This document shows, one piece after another, positions 54,928 to 64,000 of a stretch of 64,000 bases of DNA. The notes beneath the pieces were generated by a model. The model worked only from the letters and a program-made list of their open reading frames with translations, was not told the origin of the DNA and did no database searches. The position numbers were made by a program, and so were the translations under genes. The stretch comes from Pantoea trifolii. Its GTDB lineage: Bacteria; Pseudomonadota; Gammaproteobacteria; Enterobacterales; Enterobacteriaceae. The number at the start of each line of letters is the position of its first letter. Within the stretch, counting starts at the first letter, position 1. The DNA lies in the NCBI RefSeq assembly GCF_024506435.1, contig NZ_JANIET010000001.1:3720001-3784000 (forward strand), written 5' to 3'.

Positions 54928-55018
54928 TCCCCGCACGGTTGTGTTCCTCCCGCGAGATCTGTTAAAAAGTGTGGCCTTCGGGCCGCATTCGATCAACTTC
55001 GCAGATAAGACCAGTATT

Positions 55019-55049
55019 TTGCTGCGAATGTCGACGAAACGGATATAAT
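55019..55049 (+). promoter_or_regulatory. Promoter of aroQ-accB-accC
   Basis: A perfect TATAAT at 55044-55049 lies 110 bp upstream of aroQ; the best -35 is TTGCTG (55019-55024) at a wide 19-bp spacing. It precedes a leader of about 105 bases. Confidence 0.55.
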
Positions 55050-55159
55050 GCCCGGCTTTATTGCAAACGAAGTCTTCTTTTTCATCCTCAAGGGTGACAA
55101 ACGCAAGATGGCGCGGTATTTTACGCGATGCCTTACTGATTGCAGGAGATAGCAGCAAG

Positions 55160-55612
55160 ATGGCGCACAAATTTCACATACTGCTTTTGAACGGTCCCAA
55201 TCTAAATTTACTGGGAACGCGCGAGCCTGATAAGTATGGTCACACCACGCTGGCGCAAATCGTCGGCGATCTGACGCAACAGGCCGATCAGCACCATGTG
55301 AAATTGAGTCATTTGCAATCGAACGCAGAGTTCCAGCTGATTGACCGTATTCACGAAGCCCGCGGCAACGTGGATTACATCATCATCAATCCTGCTGCGT
55401 TTACGCATACCAGCGTTGCACTGCGTGATGCCCTGTTGGCGGTTAGCATTCCTTTTATTGAGGTGCATCTCTCGAACGTGCATGCACGCGAACCGTTCAG
55501 ACATCACTCCTATCTTTCCGATGTATCTGCCGGCGTCATCTGTGGACTTGGCGCTGATGGATACTCGTGGGCTTTACAAACGGCAGTAAAACGCCTGTTA
55601 CATTCCAATTAA
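55160..55612 (+). CDS. aroQ: 3-Dehydroquinate dehydratase, type II
   Basis: The 150-residue enzyme begins [20 protein letters not shown] with the lid segment REPDKYG (Tyr26) and the catalytic His in [14 protein letters not shown]. It carries out the third shikimate step. The ATG at 55160 follows CAGGAG; the frame extends 33 codons upstream. E. coli lacks this type II enzyme, but it is common ahead of accB in other Enterobacterales. Confidence 0.97.
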   Translation: MAHKFHILLLNGPNLNLLGTREPDKYGHTTLAQIVGDLTQQADQHHVKLSHLQSNAEFQLIDRIHEARGNVDYIIINPAAFTHTSVALRDALLAVSIPFIEVHLSNVHAREPFRHHSYLSDVSAGVICGLGADGYSWALQTAVKRLLHSN

Positions 55613-55633
55613 ACAGAGTACGGAACCACACTC

Positions 55634-56101
55634 ATGGATATTCGTAAAATTAAGAAACTGATCGAACTGGTTGAAGAGTCTGGCATCTCCGAGCTGGAAA
55701 TCTCCGAGGGCGAAGAGTCCGTTCGTATCAGCCGTTCACCTGCAAATGCCGGCTACCCAATGATGCAGCAGGCTTATGCTGCGCCAATGATGCAGCAGCA
55801 GCCTGCGCTGGCGACCGCTGTGGCACCTGCCGCACCGGCTGCAGCAGAAGCTAAACCAGAAATCAGTGGCCATATCGTGCGTTCTCCGATGGTGGGCACC
55901 TTCTATCGCACCCCAAGCCCAGACGCGAAAGCCTTCGTTGAAGTTGGCCAGAAAGTGAATGCCGGCGACACCCTGTGCATCGTTGAAGCGATGAAAATGA
56001 TGAACCAGATCGAAGCCGACAAATCCGGCGTTGTGAAGGCGATTCTGGTCGAAAGCGGCCAACCGGTTGAATTTGACGAGCCGCTGGTCATCATCGAATA
56101 A
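55634..56101 (+). CDS. accB: Biotin carboxyl carrier protein of acetyl-CoA carboxylase
   Basis: The 155-residue protein has an N-terminal dimer region, a Met/Gln/Ala/Pro linker (about 40-75) and the biotinyl domain with [10 protein letters not shown], where Lys121 carries biotin. It shuttles CO2 between AccC and the carboxyltransferase. It is 21 bp after aroQ and 11 bp before accC. Confidence 0.99.
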   Translation: MDIRKIKKLIELVEESGISELEISEGEESVRISRSPANAGYPMMQQAYAAPMMQQQPALATAVAPAAPAAAEAKPEISGHIVRSPMVGTFYRTPSPDAKAFVEVGQKVNAGDTLCIVEAMKMMNQIEADKSGVVKAILVESGQPVEFDEPLVIIE

Positions 56102-56112
56102 CGAGGCGAAGC

Positions 56113-57462
56113 ATGCTGGATAAAATTGTCATTGCTAACCGTGGTGAGATCGCGCTGCGCATTCTGCGTGCCTGCAAAGAGCTGGGCATTAAGACTGTTG
56201 CCGTGCACTCCACCGCGGACCGTGACCTGAAGCACGTGCTGCTGGCAGACGAAACCGTCTGCATCGGCCCACCACCTTCGGTCAAAAGCTACCTGAACAT
56301 CCCGGCACTGATCTCCGCCGCTGAAATTACCGGCGCAGTGGCTATTCACCCGGGTTACGGCTTCCTCTCTGAGAACGCCGATTTCGCCGAGCAGGTTGAG
56401 CGCTCAGGCTTTATCTTCATTGGCCCGAAAGCCGACACCATTCGCCTGATGGGCGACAAAGTGTCTGCGATCACCGCAATGAAGAAAGCCGGCGTACCCA
56501 CCGTGCCAGGTTCTGATGGCTCGCTGACCGACGACATGGAAAAAAACCGTGCCTTCGCTAAGCGCATCGGTTATCCGGTGATCATCAAAGCTTCCGGCGG
56601 CGGCGGCGGTCGCGGTATGCGCGTTGTGCGTAGCGACAAGGATCTTGAGCAATCCATCAACATGACGAAAGCGGAAGCCAAAGCGGCTTTCAACAACGAC
56701 ATGGTGTACATGGAGAAGTACCTCGAGAATCCACGCCACATCGAGATTCAGGTGCTGGCCGACGGCCAGGGTAACGCGATCTATCTGGCCGAACGTGACT
56801 GCTCAATGCAGCGTCGTCACCAGAAAGTCGTTGAAGAAGCACCAGCGCCAGGCATTACGCCGGAACTGCGTCGCTATATCGGCGAACGCTGCTCTAAAGC
56901 CTGTATCGACATCGGCTATCGCGGTGCAGGTACGTTCGAGTTCCTGTACGAAAACGGTGAGTTCTACTTCATTGAGATGAACACCCGTATTCAGGTTGAG
57001 CATCCGGTGACAGAAATGATCACCGGTGTCGACCTGATCAAAGAGCAGCTGCGTATTGCTGCTGGTCAGCCGCTGTCGATCAAACAGGAAGACGTGGTGA
57101 TTCGCGGTCATGCGGTGGAATGCCGTATTAACGCCGAAGATCCGAATACCTTCCTGCCAAGCCCAGGCAAGATCACCCGCTTCCACGCGCCGGGCGGCTT
57201 CGGTGTTCGTTGGGAATCGCATATCTATGCCGGTTACAGCGTGCCACCGTACTACGATTCCATGATTGGTAAGCTGATTACCTACGGTGAAAACCGTGAC
57301 GTGGCAATCTCGCGCATGAAGAATGCGCTGGCGGAACTGATCATCGACGGCATCAAGACCAACATTGAGCTGCAGATGAAAATCATGTCCGACGAAAACT
57401 TCCAGCAGGGTGGGACTAACATCCACTATCTGGAGAAAAAACTCGGCCTGCAAGAGAAGTAA
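56113..57462 (+). CDS. accC: Biotin carboxylase of acetyl-CoA carboxylase
   Basis: The 449-residue ATP-grasp enzyme begins [20 protein letters not shown] and contains the glycine-rich [13 protein letters not shown] loop and [14 protein letters not shown] active-site segment. It carboxylates biotin on AccB. Length equals E. coli AccC. A strong terminator follows. Confidence 0.99.
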   Translation: MLDKIVIANRGEIALRILRACKELGIKTVAVHSTADRDLKHVLLADETVCIGPPPSVKSYLNIPALISAAEITGAVAIHPGYGFLSENADFAEQVERSGFIFIGPKADTIRLMGDKVSAITAMKKAGVPTVPGSDGSLTDDMEKNRAFAKRIGYPVIIKASGGGGGRGMRVVRSDKDLEQSINMTKAEAKAAFNNDMVYMEKYLENPRHIEIQVLADGQGNAIYLAERDCSMQRRHQKVVEEAPAPGITPELRRYIGERCSKACIDIGYRGAGTFEFLYENGEFYFIEMNTRIQVEHPVTEMITGVDLIKEQLRIAAGQPLSIKQEDVVIRGHAVECRINAEDPNTFLPSPGKITRFHAPGGFGVRWESHIYAGYSVPPYYDSMIGKLITYGENRDVAISRMKNALAELIIDGIKTNIELQMKIMSDENFQQGGTNIHYLEKKLGLQEK

Positions 57463-57483
57463 TCGCAGCGCAGAGTAAGACAG

Positions 57484-57507
57484 AGGCCGGTTAACTCCGG
57501 CCTTTTT
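57484..57507 (+). terminator. Terminator after accC
   Basis: A perfect 7-bp stem AGGCCGG/CCGGCCT with a 6-base loop, then a T-tract to 57507, lies 22 bases after accC. Confidence 0.88.
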
Positions 57508-57534
57508 CATTTTTGTCGCCTTTGAGGTTACATA

Positions 57535-57777
57535 ATGGATTGGCGTTTTTTACAAGCGAACAAAGAGGCGCGCTGGTCGTTTTATTTGACGCTGGCCTAC
57601 CTTGCCGTTTGGGGACTTTCTGCCTGGCTGGGCGGCAATGAGATCGGCTTCTTTGGCTTACCAAGATGGTTTGAGCTTTCGTGCCTGTTCGCCCCGCTGC
57701 TGTTTATTGTGTTGTGCTGGCTAATGGTGCGCGTGCTGTTCCGCGACATGTCGCTGGAGGATAACGATGGACTCTGA
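57535..57777 (+). CDS. yhdT: DUF997 membrane protein YhdT
   Basis: The 80-residue protein has two membrane segments (about 17-35 and 48-70) and the YhdT-type N-terminus MDWRFLQANKEARWSFYLTL. It overlaps panF by 11 bp. It is conserved upstream of panF and may assist it, but its role is unproven. Confidence 0.95.
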   Translation: MDWRFLQANKEARWSFYLTLAYLAVWGLSAWLGGNEIGFFGLPRWFELSCLFAPLLFIVLCWLMVRVLFRDMSLEDNDGL

Positions 57778-59212
57778 AATCATTCTTCCGCTGTTGGCCT
57801 ATCTGGTGCTGATCGCTGCGCTGTCGGTGTTTGCGATGCGCAAGCAGCGTCAGGGCAACTTCCTGAGTGAATACTTCCTCGGTAGCCGTTCGATGGGCGG
57901 CTTTGTGCTGGCCATGACCATCACCACCACTTACATCAGCGCCAGCTCATTCATTGGCGGTCCCGGCGCAGCCTATAAATATGGTCTTGGTTGGGTGCTG
58001 CTGGCAATGATTCAGGTGCCCGCCGTCTGGCTTTCTCTTGGCGTATTAGGCAAGAAATTCGCCATTCTGGCGCGTCGTTACAATGCTGTGACGCTTAACG
58101 ACATGCTTTATGGCCGCTACGGCAGCACGTTACTGATTTGGCTCTCCAGTATCAGTTTATTGGTGGCGTTTATTGGCGCGATGACCGTGCAGTTCATCGG
58201 TGGCGCGCGTCTGCTGGAAACCGCTGCGGGTATTCCTTACGACACCGGCCTGCTCATCTTCGGTGGCACCATCGCGCTCTACACTGCTTTCGGTGGCTTC
58301 CGCGCTAGCGTGCTGAACGATGCGATGCAAGGCATGGTGATGCTGATCGGCACCTTCCTGCTCCTCTTCGCGGTAATTCACCAGGCGGGCGGGCTGGAAA
58401 GCGCAGTAACCAAACTGCACAACATCGATCCACAACTGACGTCGCCGGAAGGCGTTGGCAATGTCATCAATCCAACCTTCCTCAGCTCGTTTGCGGTACT
58501 GGTGTGTTTCGGTGTGATTGGTTTGCCCCACACTGCGGTGCGCTGTATTTCGTATAAAGACAGCAAAGCGATGCATCGTGGCATTGTGCTCGGCACCATT
58601 GTGGTAGTGATCCTGATGCTTGGCATGCATCTGGCCGGTGCGCTGGGCCGCGTGATTTTGCCCGATCTCACCATCCCCGATCGCGTGATCCCCACGCTGA
58701 TGATTACCGTGTTACCGCCGATGGCGGCGGGCGTATTTCTTGCGGCGCCAATGGCGGCCATTATGTCGACCATTAACGCGCAGCTGCTGCAATCCTCCGC
58801 TACGCTGATCAAAGATCTCTACCTGCGTATTGCACCGCAGCACAGTGAAAATGAGGCGCGCCTGCGCATGCTGTCAGGCACTATCACTTTCGTGCTTGGC
58901 GTGCTGCTGCTACTGGCGGCGTGGAATCCACCCGATATGATTATCTGGCTGAATCTGCTGGCATTTGGTGGTCTTGAAGCCGTGTTCCTGTGGCCGCTGG
59001 TACTGGGCTTGTATTGGGAGCGCGCCAACTCTACCGGTGCGATCAGCGGCATGCTGGTCGGCGCGGGATGCTATACGCTGCTTGCCAGCCTGAACATTGA
59101 ATGGTGGGGTTTCCACCCAATCGTTCCGTCATTGACCTTAAGCCTGCTGGCCTTCCTGGTGGGTAATCTGTTTGGCCGCACGCCTGCAACGCATGCAGCG
59201 GCACTGGAATAA
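57767..59212 (+). CDS. panF: Sodium/pantothenate symporter PanF
   Basis: The 481-residue protein of the solute:sodium symporter family has around 12-13 membrane helices and conserved segments [20 protein letters not shown] (in residues 44-65) and [20 protein letters not shown]. It imports pantothenate, the CoA precursor. It overlaps yhdT and is 11 bp before prmA. Confidence 0.98.
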   Translation: MDSEIILPLLAYLVLIAALSVFAMRKQRQGNFLSEYFLGSRSMGGFVLAMTITTTYISASSFIGGPGAAYKYGLGWVLLAMIQVPAVWLSLGVLGKKFAILARRYNAVTLNDMLYGRYGSTLLIWLSSISLLVAFIGAMTVQFIGGARLLETAAGIPYDTGLLIFGGTIALYTAFGGFRASVLNDAMQGMVMLIGTFLLLFAVIHQAGGLESAVTKLHNIDPQLTSPEGVGNVINPTFLSSFAVLVCFGVIGLPHTAVRCISYKDSKAMHRGIVLGTIVVVILMLGMHLAGALGRVILPDLTIPDRVIPTLMITVLPPMAAGVFLAAPMAAIMSTINAQLLQSSATLIKDLYLRIAPQHSENEARLRMLSGTITFVLGVLLLLAAWNPPDMIIWLNLLAFGGLEAVFLWPLVLGLYWERANSTGAISGMLVGAGCYTLLASLNIEWWGFHPIVPSLTLSLLAFLVGNLFGRTPATHAAALE

Positions 59213-59223
59213 AGAGAAACGCT

Positions 59224-60105
59224 ATGCCTTGGATTCAAATCAAAATTAACAGCACCGGTGAAAACGCCGAAACCCTGAGCGATGCGCTGATGGATGTTGG
59301 CGCGGTGTCGGTCACTTTCCAGGATACGCACGACAATCCGGTTTACGAGCCGCTGCCGGGCGAAACGCTGCTGTGGGGCGATACCGATGTCATCGGCCTG
59401 TTCGACGCCGAAACCGAAATGAGCGATGTGGTGGCCGAGTTAAGCCAGCATCCGCTGCTGGGATCCGCGTTTCGCCATAAGATCGAGCAGATCGAAGATA
59501 AAGACTGGGAACGTGAATGGATGGATAACTTCCACCCAATGCGTTTCGGTGAGCGTCTGTGGATCTGCCCGAGCTGGCGCGATGTGCCGGATCCAGATGC
59601 CGTCAACGTGATGCTGGATCCGGGCCTTGCATTTGGCACCGGCACGCATCCCACCACGTCGATGTGTTTGACCTGGCTTGATGGGCTGGATCTGCAAGGC
59701 AAAACGGTGATCGACTTTGGCTGCGGCTCCGGCATCCTCGCTATTGCCGCACTAAAATTAGGCGCAGCGCAGGCGATCGGTATTGATATCGATCCGCAGG
59801 CGATCCAGGCCAGCCGCGATAATGCCGAACGTAATGGCGTCTCTGAGCGTCTGGCGCTCTATCTGCCCCACCAGCAGCCGGAAAACCTGCAGGCTGATGT
59901 GGTGGTCGCCAACATCCTCGCTGGTCCGCTGCGCGAGCTGGCGCCGCTGATTAGCGTGCTGCCGAAAGCCGGTGGGCATCTTGGATTGTCCGGCGTGCTG
60001 GCGAGCCAGGCCGAAAGCGTGTGTGAAGCTTACGCCGATCGTTTTGCACTCGACGCGGTTGCCGAGAAAGAAGAGTGGTGCCGCATCACCGGCGTACGCC
60101 GCTAA
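59224..60105 (+). CDS. prmA: Ribosomal protein L11 methyltransferase
   Basis: The 293-residue enzyme begins [20 protein letters not shown], with the N-terminal L11-binding domain and a SAM-binding domain ([26 protein letters not shown]). It trimethylates L11. Length equals E. coli PrmA. Confidence 0.98.
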   Translation: MPWIQIKINSTGENAETLSDALMDVGAVSVTFQDTHDNPVYEPLPGETLLWGDTDVIGLFDAETEMSDVVAELSQHPLLGSAFRHKIEQIEDKDWEREWMDNFHPMRFGERLWICPSWRDVPDPDAVNVMLDPGLAFGTGTHPTTSMCLTWLDGLDLQGKTVIDFGCGSGILAIAALKLGAAQAIGIDIDPQAIQASRDNAERNGVSERLALYLPHQQPENLQADVVVANILAGPLRELAPLISVLPKAGGHLGLSGVLASQAESVCEAYADRFALDAVAEKEEWCRITGVRR

Positions 60106-60112
60106 TCTGCCC

Positions 60113-60155
60113 GCTTGCCAGTCGGGCTAACTGACTGGCAAGCCGTTCTATTTTT
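60113..60155 (+). terminator. Terminator after prmA
   Basis: A perfect 11-bp stem (60113-60123 with 60133-60143) is followed after a few bases by TTTTT at 60151-60155. The rest of the spacer to 60307 shows no gene. Confidence 0.7.
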
Positions 60156-60307
60156 CTGAGACCCGTCTCAAAGCGCCAGCCCTTCTCATCTACTGCCGTT
60201 TCTTTACATTTCAATCATTACAATCCTGCTTCAGGCGATAGCGCTATCCCTTTTGGCAATGTCTTTTAGGGCATTTCACTTCGATAAATCGCTGAAAGTA
60301 ATTGATT

Positions 60308-61036
60308 ATGATAAAGAAACTTTGTTTGCTCGCTTTTCTGACAAGCATGGCGTCGTTCACGCACGCCCATAGCTCCAACTGGTCTTATGAAGCACCAGAT
60401 GAGTGGGGCAACTTGCACGCCGATTATCACACCTGTAAAAGCGGTGTGAACCAGTCGCCTGTCGATATCCGCAAGGTGGTGAATGGACAACTGCCGCCGC
60501 TGACGTTGAGCTATCAAGCCAAACAAAAATCCATCATCAATAACGGTCACACCATCCAGATCAACGTCAAGGATGGCGATGCGCTGACGCTGGATGGCGA
60601 AGCTTATACGCTGCGTCAGTTCCACTTCCATACGCCGAGCGAAAATCTGATTGATGGCAAACGCTTTCCGCTGGCTGCGCATTTCGTCCATGCTAGCGAA
60701 GAGGGCCATCTGGCGGTGGTTGGCGTGATGTTTGAAGCCGGGTCGGAAAACCCTGCGCTGGCAGAGGTACTGCGTGAGTTACCCGCTGAAGTTAACAAAG
60801 AGGTGGCCCTGCAACAGCCACTCAATCTCAGCGCTCTGATTCCGGGTCAAAAGAACTACTTTCGCTTTAGTGGTTCGCTTACGACGCCACCTTGCACCGA
60901 AGGTGTGCGCTGGTTAGTGATGAAGCAAACTGTTTCGGCATCTGCTGAACAGCTCAAAACGTTCACCACATTGTTGGGTGAACATGGCAACAGTCGTCCT
61001 GTGCAGCCGCTGAATGGTCGCGTGATTATTGAATAG
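60308..61036 (+). CDS. cah: Periplasmic alpha-carbonic anhydrase
   Basis: The 242-residue protein has a signal peptide (cleavage after about residue 20, THA) and the alpha-class zinc site: His106 and His108 in QFHFHTPSEN and His125 in AAHFVHAS. It also has NQSPVDI and the SLTTPPCTEGVRW signature; Cys43 and that Cys can form a disulfide. It interconverts CO2 and bicarbonate in the periplasm. The ATG at 60308 is chosen over a TTG two codons earlier. E. coli has prmA next to dusB with no such gene, so this is an insertion in the locus. Confidence 0.95.
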   Translation: MIKKLCLLAFLTSMASFTHAHSSNWSYEAPDEWGNLHADYHTCKSGVNQSPVDIRKVVNGQLPPLTLSYQAKQKSIINNGHTIQINVKDGDALTLDGEAYTLRQFHFHTPSENLIDGKRFPLAAHFVHASEEGHLAVVGVMFEAGSENPALAEVLRELPAEVNKEVALQQPLNLSALIPGQKNYFRFSGSLTTPPCTEGVRWLVMKQTVSASAEQLKTFTTLLGEHGNSRPVQPLNGRVIIE

Positions 61037-61061
61037 TGACTTGATAACTGAGGTTACATCC

Positions 61062-61097
61062 GTCACTCCCTCTGCATGCGCGCTCCAGGGGAGTGAC
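61062..61097 (+). terminator. Possible terminator after carbonic anhydrase
   Basis: A perfect 9-bp stem GTCACTCCC/GGGAGTGAC with an 18-base loop lies 25 bases after the stop. There is no T-run, so its function is uncertain. Confidence 0.45.
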
Positions 61098-61360
61098 ATT
61101 CAATCCACTATTGGCGGAAAAGACGTTAAGCTAACGTAACTAAGTAGCTCAATTAATAATCATTGTGGCGTCATTTCTTTCGCTAATTACCTGAAGTGGC
61201 GGTTTTTATGTTGTGATTTTGGTCATGTTTTGAGAAAAATTTTTGTACACAATTCCATCATATTTTTTTAATCATATGAAATATAATGATTAATACCTTT
61301 CCTTGTGGCTGATAAGTTGATTTCCCCTCTCTCTAACGGCGAATTGTTCAAAGTTTGGCC

Positions 61361-61389
61361 TTTCATCTTCTTTAAAAAATGCGTAATAT
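61361..61389 (+). promoter_or_regulatory. dusB-fis promoter
   Basis: TTTCAT (61361-61366), a 17-bp spacer and TAATAT (61384-61389) are followed by the GC-rich discriminator ACGCCGCC. From memory the core GCGTAATATACGCCGCC is nearly identical to the E. coli fis promoter, which is stringently and growth-rate controlled. The AT-rich sequence at 61215-61310 should hold Fis sites; TGTGATTTTGGTCATG (61212-61227) matches the CRP consensus at 8 of 10. No gene is present in 61037-61426. Confidence 0.82.
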
Positions 61390-61426
61390 ACGCCGCCTTG
61401 CGAACAGTTAGGGTCACTTCTTTTTC

Positions 61427-62392
61427 ATGCGCATTGGACAACATCAGCTACGTAATCGACTCATTGCTGCGCCTATGGCCGGAGTATCCGATAAGCCATT
61501 TCGCACCCTGTGTTATGAGAACGGCGCCGGTATGACTGTCTCCGAGATGCTGTCGTCGAACCCGGAAGTTTGGGCCAGTGACAAATCCCGTTTGCGTATG
61601 GTGCATAGTGACGAGCCTGGTATTCGCGCCGTGCAAATTGCCGGTTGCGATCCTGATGAGATGGCTGCTGCCGCGCGCATTAATGTGGCGTCTGGCGCGC
61701 AGGTTATCGATATCAACATGGGCTGCCCAGCCAAAAAAGTGAATCGTAAGATGGCAGGTTCAGCGCTGCTGCAACATCCGCAACTGGTGGAGTCGATTCT
61801 CACCGCGGTCGTCAATGCAGTGGATGTACCGGTTACGCTGAAGATTCGCACCGGCTGGGACAAAGAAAATCGTAATTGTGTAGAGATTGCCCAATTGGCT
61901 GAACGCTGTGGCATTCAGGCTCTCACCATTCATGGCCGCACGCGCGCCTGTTTGTTTGAGGGATTTGCTGAATACGACAGCATTCGGACAGTTAAGCAGA
62001 GCGTTTCCATTCCGATCATCGCGAATGGCGACATTACTGACCCGCATAAAGCCAGAGCGGTGCTCGACTATACCGGAGCCGATGCTCTTATGGTTGGCCG
62101 TGCCGCTCAGGGAAGACCGTGGATCTTCCGGGAAATCCAGCATTATCTGGACACAGGGGAGCTGCTGGCACCGAAGCCGCTGGCTGAAGTGAAGCAAATG
62201 CTGATTGGACACATACGGGAGCTGCACGACTTTTACGGTCAGCGCAAAGGATACCGTATTGCCCGAAAACACGTTTCCTGGTATTTGCAGGAAAGTGCTC
62301 CTGATGACCAGTTTCGGCGCACATTCAACGCCATAGAGGATGCCAGCGAACAGCTGGAGGCGTTGGAGGCATACTTCGAAAATCTTGCGTAA
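61427..62392 (+). CDS. dusB: tRNA-dihydrouridine synthase B
   Basis: The 321-residue FMN enzyme begins [20 protein letters not shown] and has the catalytic Cys100 in [11 protein letters not shown] plus the IHGRTR phosphate-binding segment. It reduces U17 in the tRNA D-loop. It is first gene of the dusB-fis operon, 24 bp before fis. Confidence 0.98.
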   Translation: MRIGQHQLRNRLIAAPMAGVSDKPFRTLCYENGAGMTVSEMLSSNPEVWASDKSRLRMVHSDEPGIRAVQIAGCDPDEMAAAARINVASGAQVIDINMGCPAKKVNRKMAGSALLQHPQLVESILTAVVNAVDVPVTLKIRTGWDKENRNCVEIAQLAERCGIQALTIHGRTRACLFEGFAEYDSIRTVKQSVSIPIIANGDITDPHKARAVLDYTGADALMVGRAAQGRPWIFREIQHYLDTGELLAPKPLAEVKQMLIGHIRELHDFYGQRKGYRIARKHVSWYLQESAPDDQFRRTFNAIEDASEQLEALEAYFENLA

Positions 62393-62416
62393 ACGAAATA
62401 AAGAGCTGAAAGAACT

Positions 62417-62713
62417 ATGTTCGAACAACGCGTAAATTCTGACGTACTCACCGTTTCTACCGTTAACTCTCAGGATCAGGTGACCCAAAAGCCACTGCGT
62501 GATTCGGTTAAACAGTCACTGAAGAACTATTTTGCTCAACTGAACGGTCAGGATGTGAGTGACCTGTATGAGCTGGTATTGGCAGAAGTCGAGCAGCCTC
62601 TGTTGGACATGGTGATGCAGTACACCCGTGGCAACCAGACCCGTGCAGCTCTGATGATGGGTATCAACCGCGGTACCCTGCGTAAGAAGCTGAAAAAATA
62701 CGGCATGAACTAA
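62417..62713 (+). CDS. fis: Nucleoid protein Fis
   Basis: The 98-residue protein [20 protein letters not shown]... has the C-terminal helix-turn-helix ([20 protein letters not shown]) and appears essentially identical to E. coli Fis. It bends DNA, activates rRNA promoters and represses its own operon. Confidence 0.99.
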   Translation: MFEQRVNSDVLTVSTVNSQDQVTQKPLRDSVKQSLKNYFAQLNGQDVSDLYELVLAEVEQPLLDMVMQYTRGNQTRAALMMGINRGTLRKKLKKYGMN

Positions 62714-62731
62714 TCTGTTCGTTGCTGCGAT

Positions 62732-62758
62732 AACGCCAGCCTTGCGGCTGGCGTTTTT
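62732..62758 (+). terminator. Terminator after fis
   Basis: A perfect 10-bp stem AACGCCAGCC/GGCTGGCGTT with a TTGC loop, then TTTG, lies 18 bases after fis. Confidence 0.88.
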
Positions 62759-63024
62759 GTTTCTGCAGCACGGATAATTTCCTGACGTTAGCAACGCATG
62801 AAACAATTGGCGCGATAATGGTAACGATAGTTGCAATTTCCGTAGTGATATCCCCTCCCCCTTAGCAACACCTTTTTCTCCATTTTACTTCGCGCCTATT
62901 TATCCTTCATCACGCTTCAGCCCGCTCTCTCTGTGATCATTAACCGCTTCGGCCGTAAGCGTGCAAACTCATACACCCACTCCTGAGCGTTAGCTCACAC
63001 TGCTTCCATATAGTGAAACTTTTT

Positions 63025-63070
63025 GCACTATTTGTGATCGTGTCGTCTCGTCATGCTGCCTTTTGGTGCG
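63025..63070 (+). promoter_or_regulatory. Candidate NtrC enhancer sites upstream of aapJ
   Basis: TGCTGCCTTTTGGTGCG (63054-63070) matches the NtrC consensus TGCACC-N5-GGTGCA at 9 of 12 positions, and TGCACTATTTGTGATCG (63025-63041) at 7 of 12 with a strong left half. They lie roughly 80-120 bp upstream of the predicted sigma-54 promoter, an enhancer-like distance. Confidence 0.4.
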
Positions 63071-63145
63071 CCATATTAGTCAGAATCTTCTGAGTGCTTC
63101 AGTTTATTAAAAGATCTTTCCAGAGAATTCAGGATTCTGCAAACC

Positions 63146-63161
63146 TGGCATCAGGTTTGCA
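63146..63161 (+). promoter_or_regulatory. Candidate sigma-54 promoter of aapJ
   Basis: TGGCATCAGGTTTGCA has GG and GC exactly 10 bp apart and matches TGGCAC-N5-TTGCW at all but one fixed base. Transcription should start near 63172, giving an 85-base leader. The site sits inside a perfect inverted repeat (CTGCAAACCTG at 63138-63148 with CAGGTTTGCAG at 63153-63163), which may be functional or may mean the match is incidental. The rest of 62759-63256 shows no gene. Confidence 0.5.
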
Positions 63162-63256
63162 GAGTTATGAATGGCTAACCACCACAGACAGAAAACAGCG
63201 CACATTAAAGTGCGCGCAAACATAACAACACACGATATCGCCACACAGGATGCTTT

Positions 63257-64000
63257 ATGAAAAAGATGATGCTTTCCACTTTGGTTGCTGCAGCCTCGCT
63301 GTTCGCCGTTGCTCAACAAGCGCACGCTGGCACCACGCTGGATACCATTAAAAAGAAAGGTTTTGTACAGTGCGGCATCAGTGACGGCCTGCCAGGCTTC
63401 TCTTATGCTGACTCTAACGGCAAATTCACCGGTATTGACGTGGATGTATGCCGCGCAGCGGCTGCCGCAGTATTTGGCGACGCAACCAAAGTGAAATACA
63501 CCCCGTTGACCGCAAAAGAGCGCTTCACCGCGCTGCAGTCCGGTGAAGTGGACATCTTGTCTCGTAACACCACATGGACCTCATCGCGCGATGGCGGCAT
63601 GGGCTTCCTGTTTGCAGGCGTGAACTATTACGACGGTATCGGCTTCCTGACTCACCAGAAAGCCGGTCTGAAAAGTGCTAAAGAGCTGGATGGTGCCACC
63701 GTGTGTATTCAGGCCGGTACTGATACCGAGCTGAACGTGGCTGACTACTTCAAAACCCACAAAATGCAGTACACGCCAGTGACCTTTGACCGCTCTGACG
63801 AATCCGCCAAAGCGCTCGACAGCGGCCGTTGCGACACCCTCGCATCCGACCAATCTCAGCTGTATGCGCTGCGTATTAAACTTGGCAAGCCAGACGAGTT
63901 CATCGTACTGCCAGAAGTGATCTCCAAAGAGCCGCTGGGTCCCGTTGTGCGTCGCGGTGATGACGATTGGTTCACCATCGTTAAATGGTCGCTGTATGCC
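63257..64000 (+). CDS. aapJ: Amino-acid ABC transporter substrate-binding protein (AapJ/YhdW type), partial
   Basis: The first 248 codons are in the window; the frame stays open to base 64000. It has a signal peptide (cleavage after AQQAHA, residue 24), then GTTLDTIKKKGFVQCGISDGL and ALDSGRCDTLASDQSQLYAL, typical of the general L-amino-acid binding proteins of the Aap/Bzt family. The ATG at 63257 follows an AGGA site. E. coli carries the related yhdWXYZ genes downstream of the same fis region, reported there as nitrogen-regulated. Permease and ATPase genes should follow outside the window. Confidence 0.93.
   Translation, partial: MKKMMLSTLVAAASLFAVAQQAHAGTTLDTIKKKGFVQCGISDGLPGFSYADSNGKFTGIDVDVCRAAAAAVFGDATKVKYTPLTAKERFTALQSGEVDILSRNTTWTSSRDGGMGFLFAGVNYYDGIGFLTHQKAGLKSAKELDGATVCIQAGTDTELNVADYFKTHKMQYTPVTFDRSDESAKALDSGRCDTLASDQSQLYALRIKLGKPDEFIVLPEVISKEPLGPVVRRGDDDWFTIVKWSLYA

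Overview
This window is chromosomal DNA of a gamma-proteobacterium of the order Enterobacterales. Protein content and gene order point to the Erwiniaceae (Pantoea/Erwinia-like); the order is firm, the genus is an inference from memory of related genomes. Nearly all genes are recognisable core genes. No prophage, insertion sequence, plasmid gene or CRISPR array was seen.

Layout. (1) 1-30.7 kb matches the E. coli 94-minute region: priB/rpsF edge, a small unrecognised secreted protein, yjfP, a chemoreceptor, bsmA, aidB, rlmB-rnr-nsrR, purA, yjeT, the hfq-hflX-hflK-hflC cluster with miaA, mutL, amiB, tsaE and nnr upstream, then queG, a datA-like DnaA-box cluster, three identical tRNA-Gly(GCC) genes, orn, rsgA, psd and mscM. 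(2) A bidirectional terminator at 30.7 kb joins this to a block matching the E. coli 73-minute region: mdh/argR, three tandem yhcN paralogues, yhcO, an aldehyde dehydrogenase, aaeXAB/aaeR, tldD, yhdP, rng, yhdE, mreDCB, csrD, msrPQ, aroQ-accBC, yhdT-panF, prmA, a periplasmic alpha-carbonic anhydrase, dusB-fis, and the start of an amino-acid ABC transporter (aapJ/yhdW type).

How the genes work together. Main themes are RNA processing and modification (rnr, orn, rng, rlmB, miaA, tsaE, queG, dusB, hfq), envelope growth and division (mreBCD, amiB, psd, yhdP, mscM), fatty-acid entry (accBC), stress and redox repair (aidB, msrPQ, nsrR, DUF1471 proteins), and nucleoid/replication control (fis, datA, csrD as regulatory RNA turnover factor).

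The most unusual material is non-coding. It comprises a datA-like locus with DnaA boxes and a consensus IHF site; a ~100 bp palindromic element in three copies whose arms differ in sequence but stay self-complementary within each copy; a structured repeat with 14-bp inverted ends between aaeR and tldD; a short palindrome family with a shared CTACAA tail; and predicted Fur, ArgR, PurR, CRP/FNR-type and sigma-54/NtrC-type sites.
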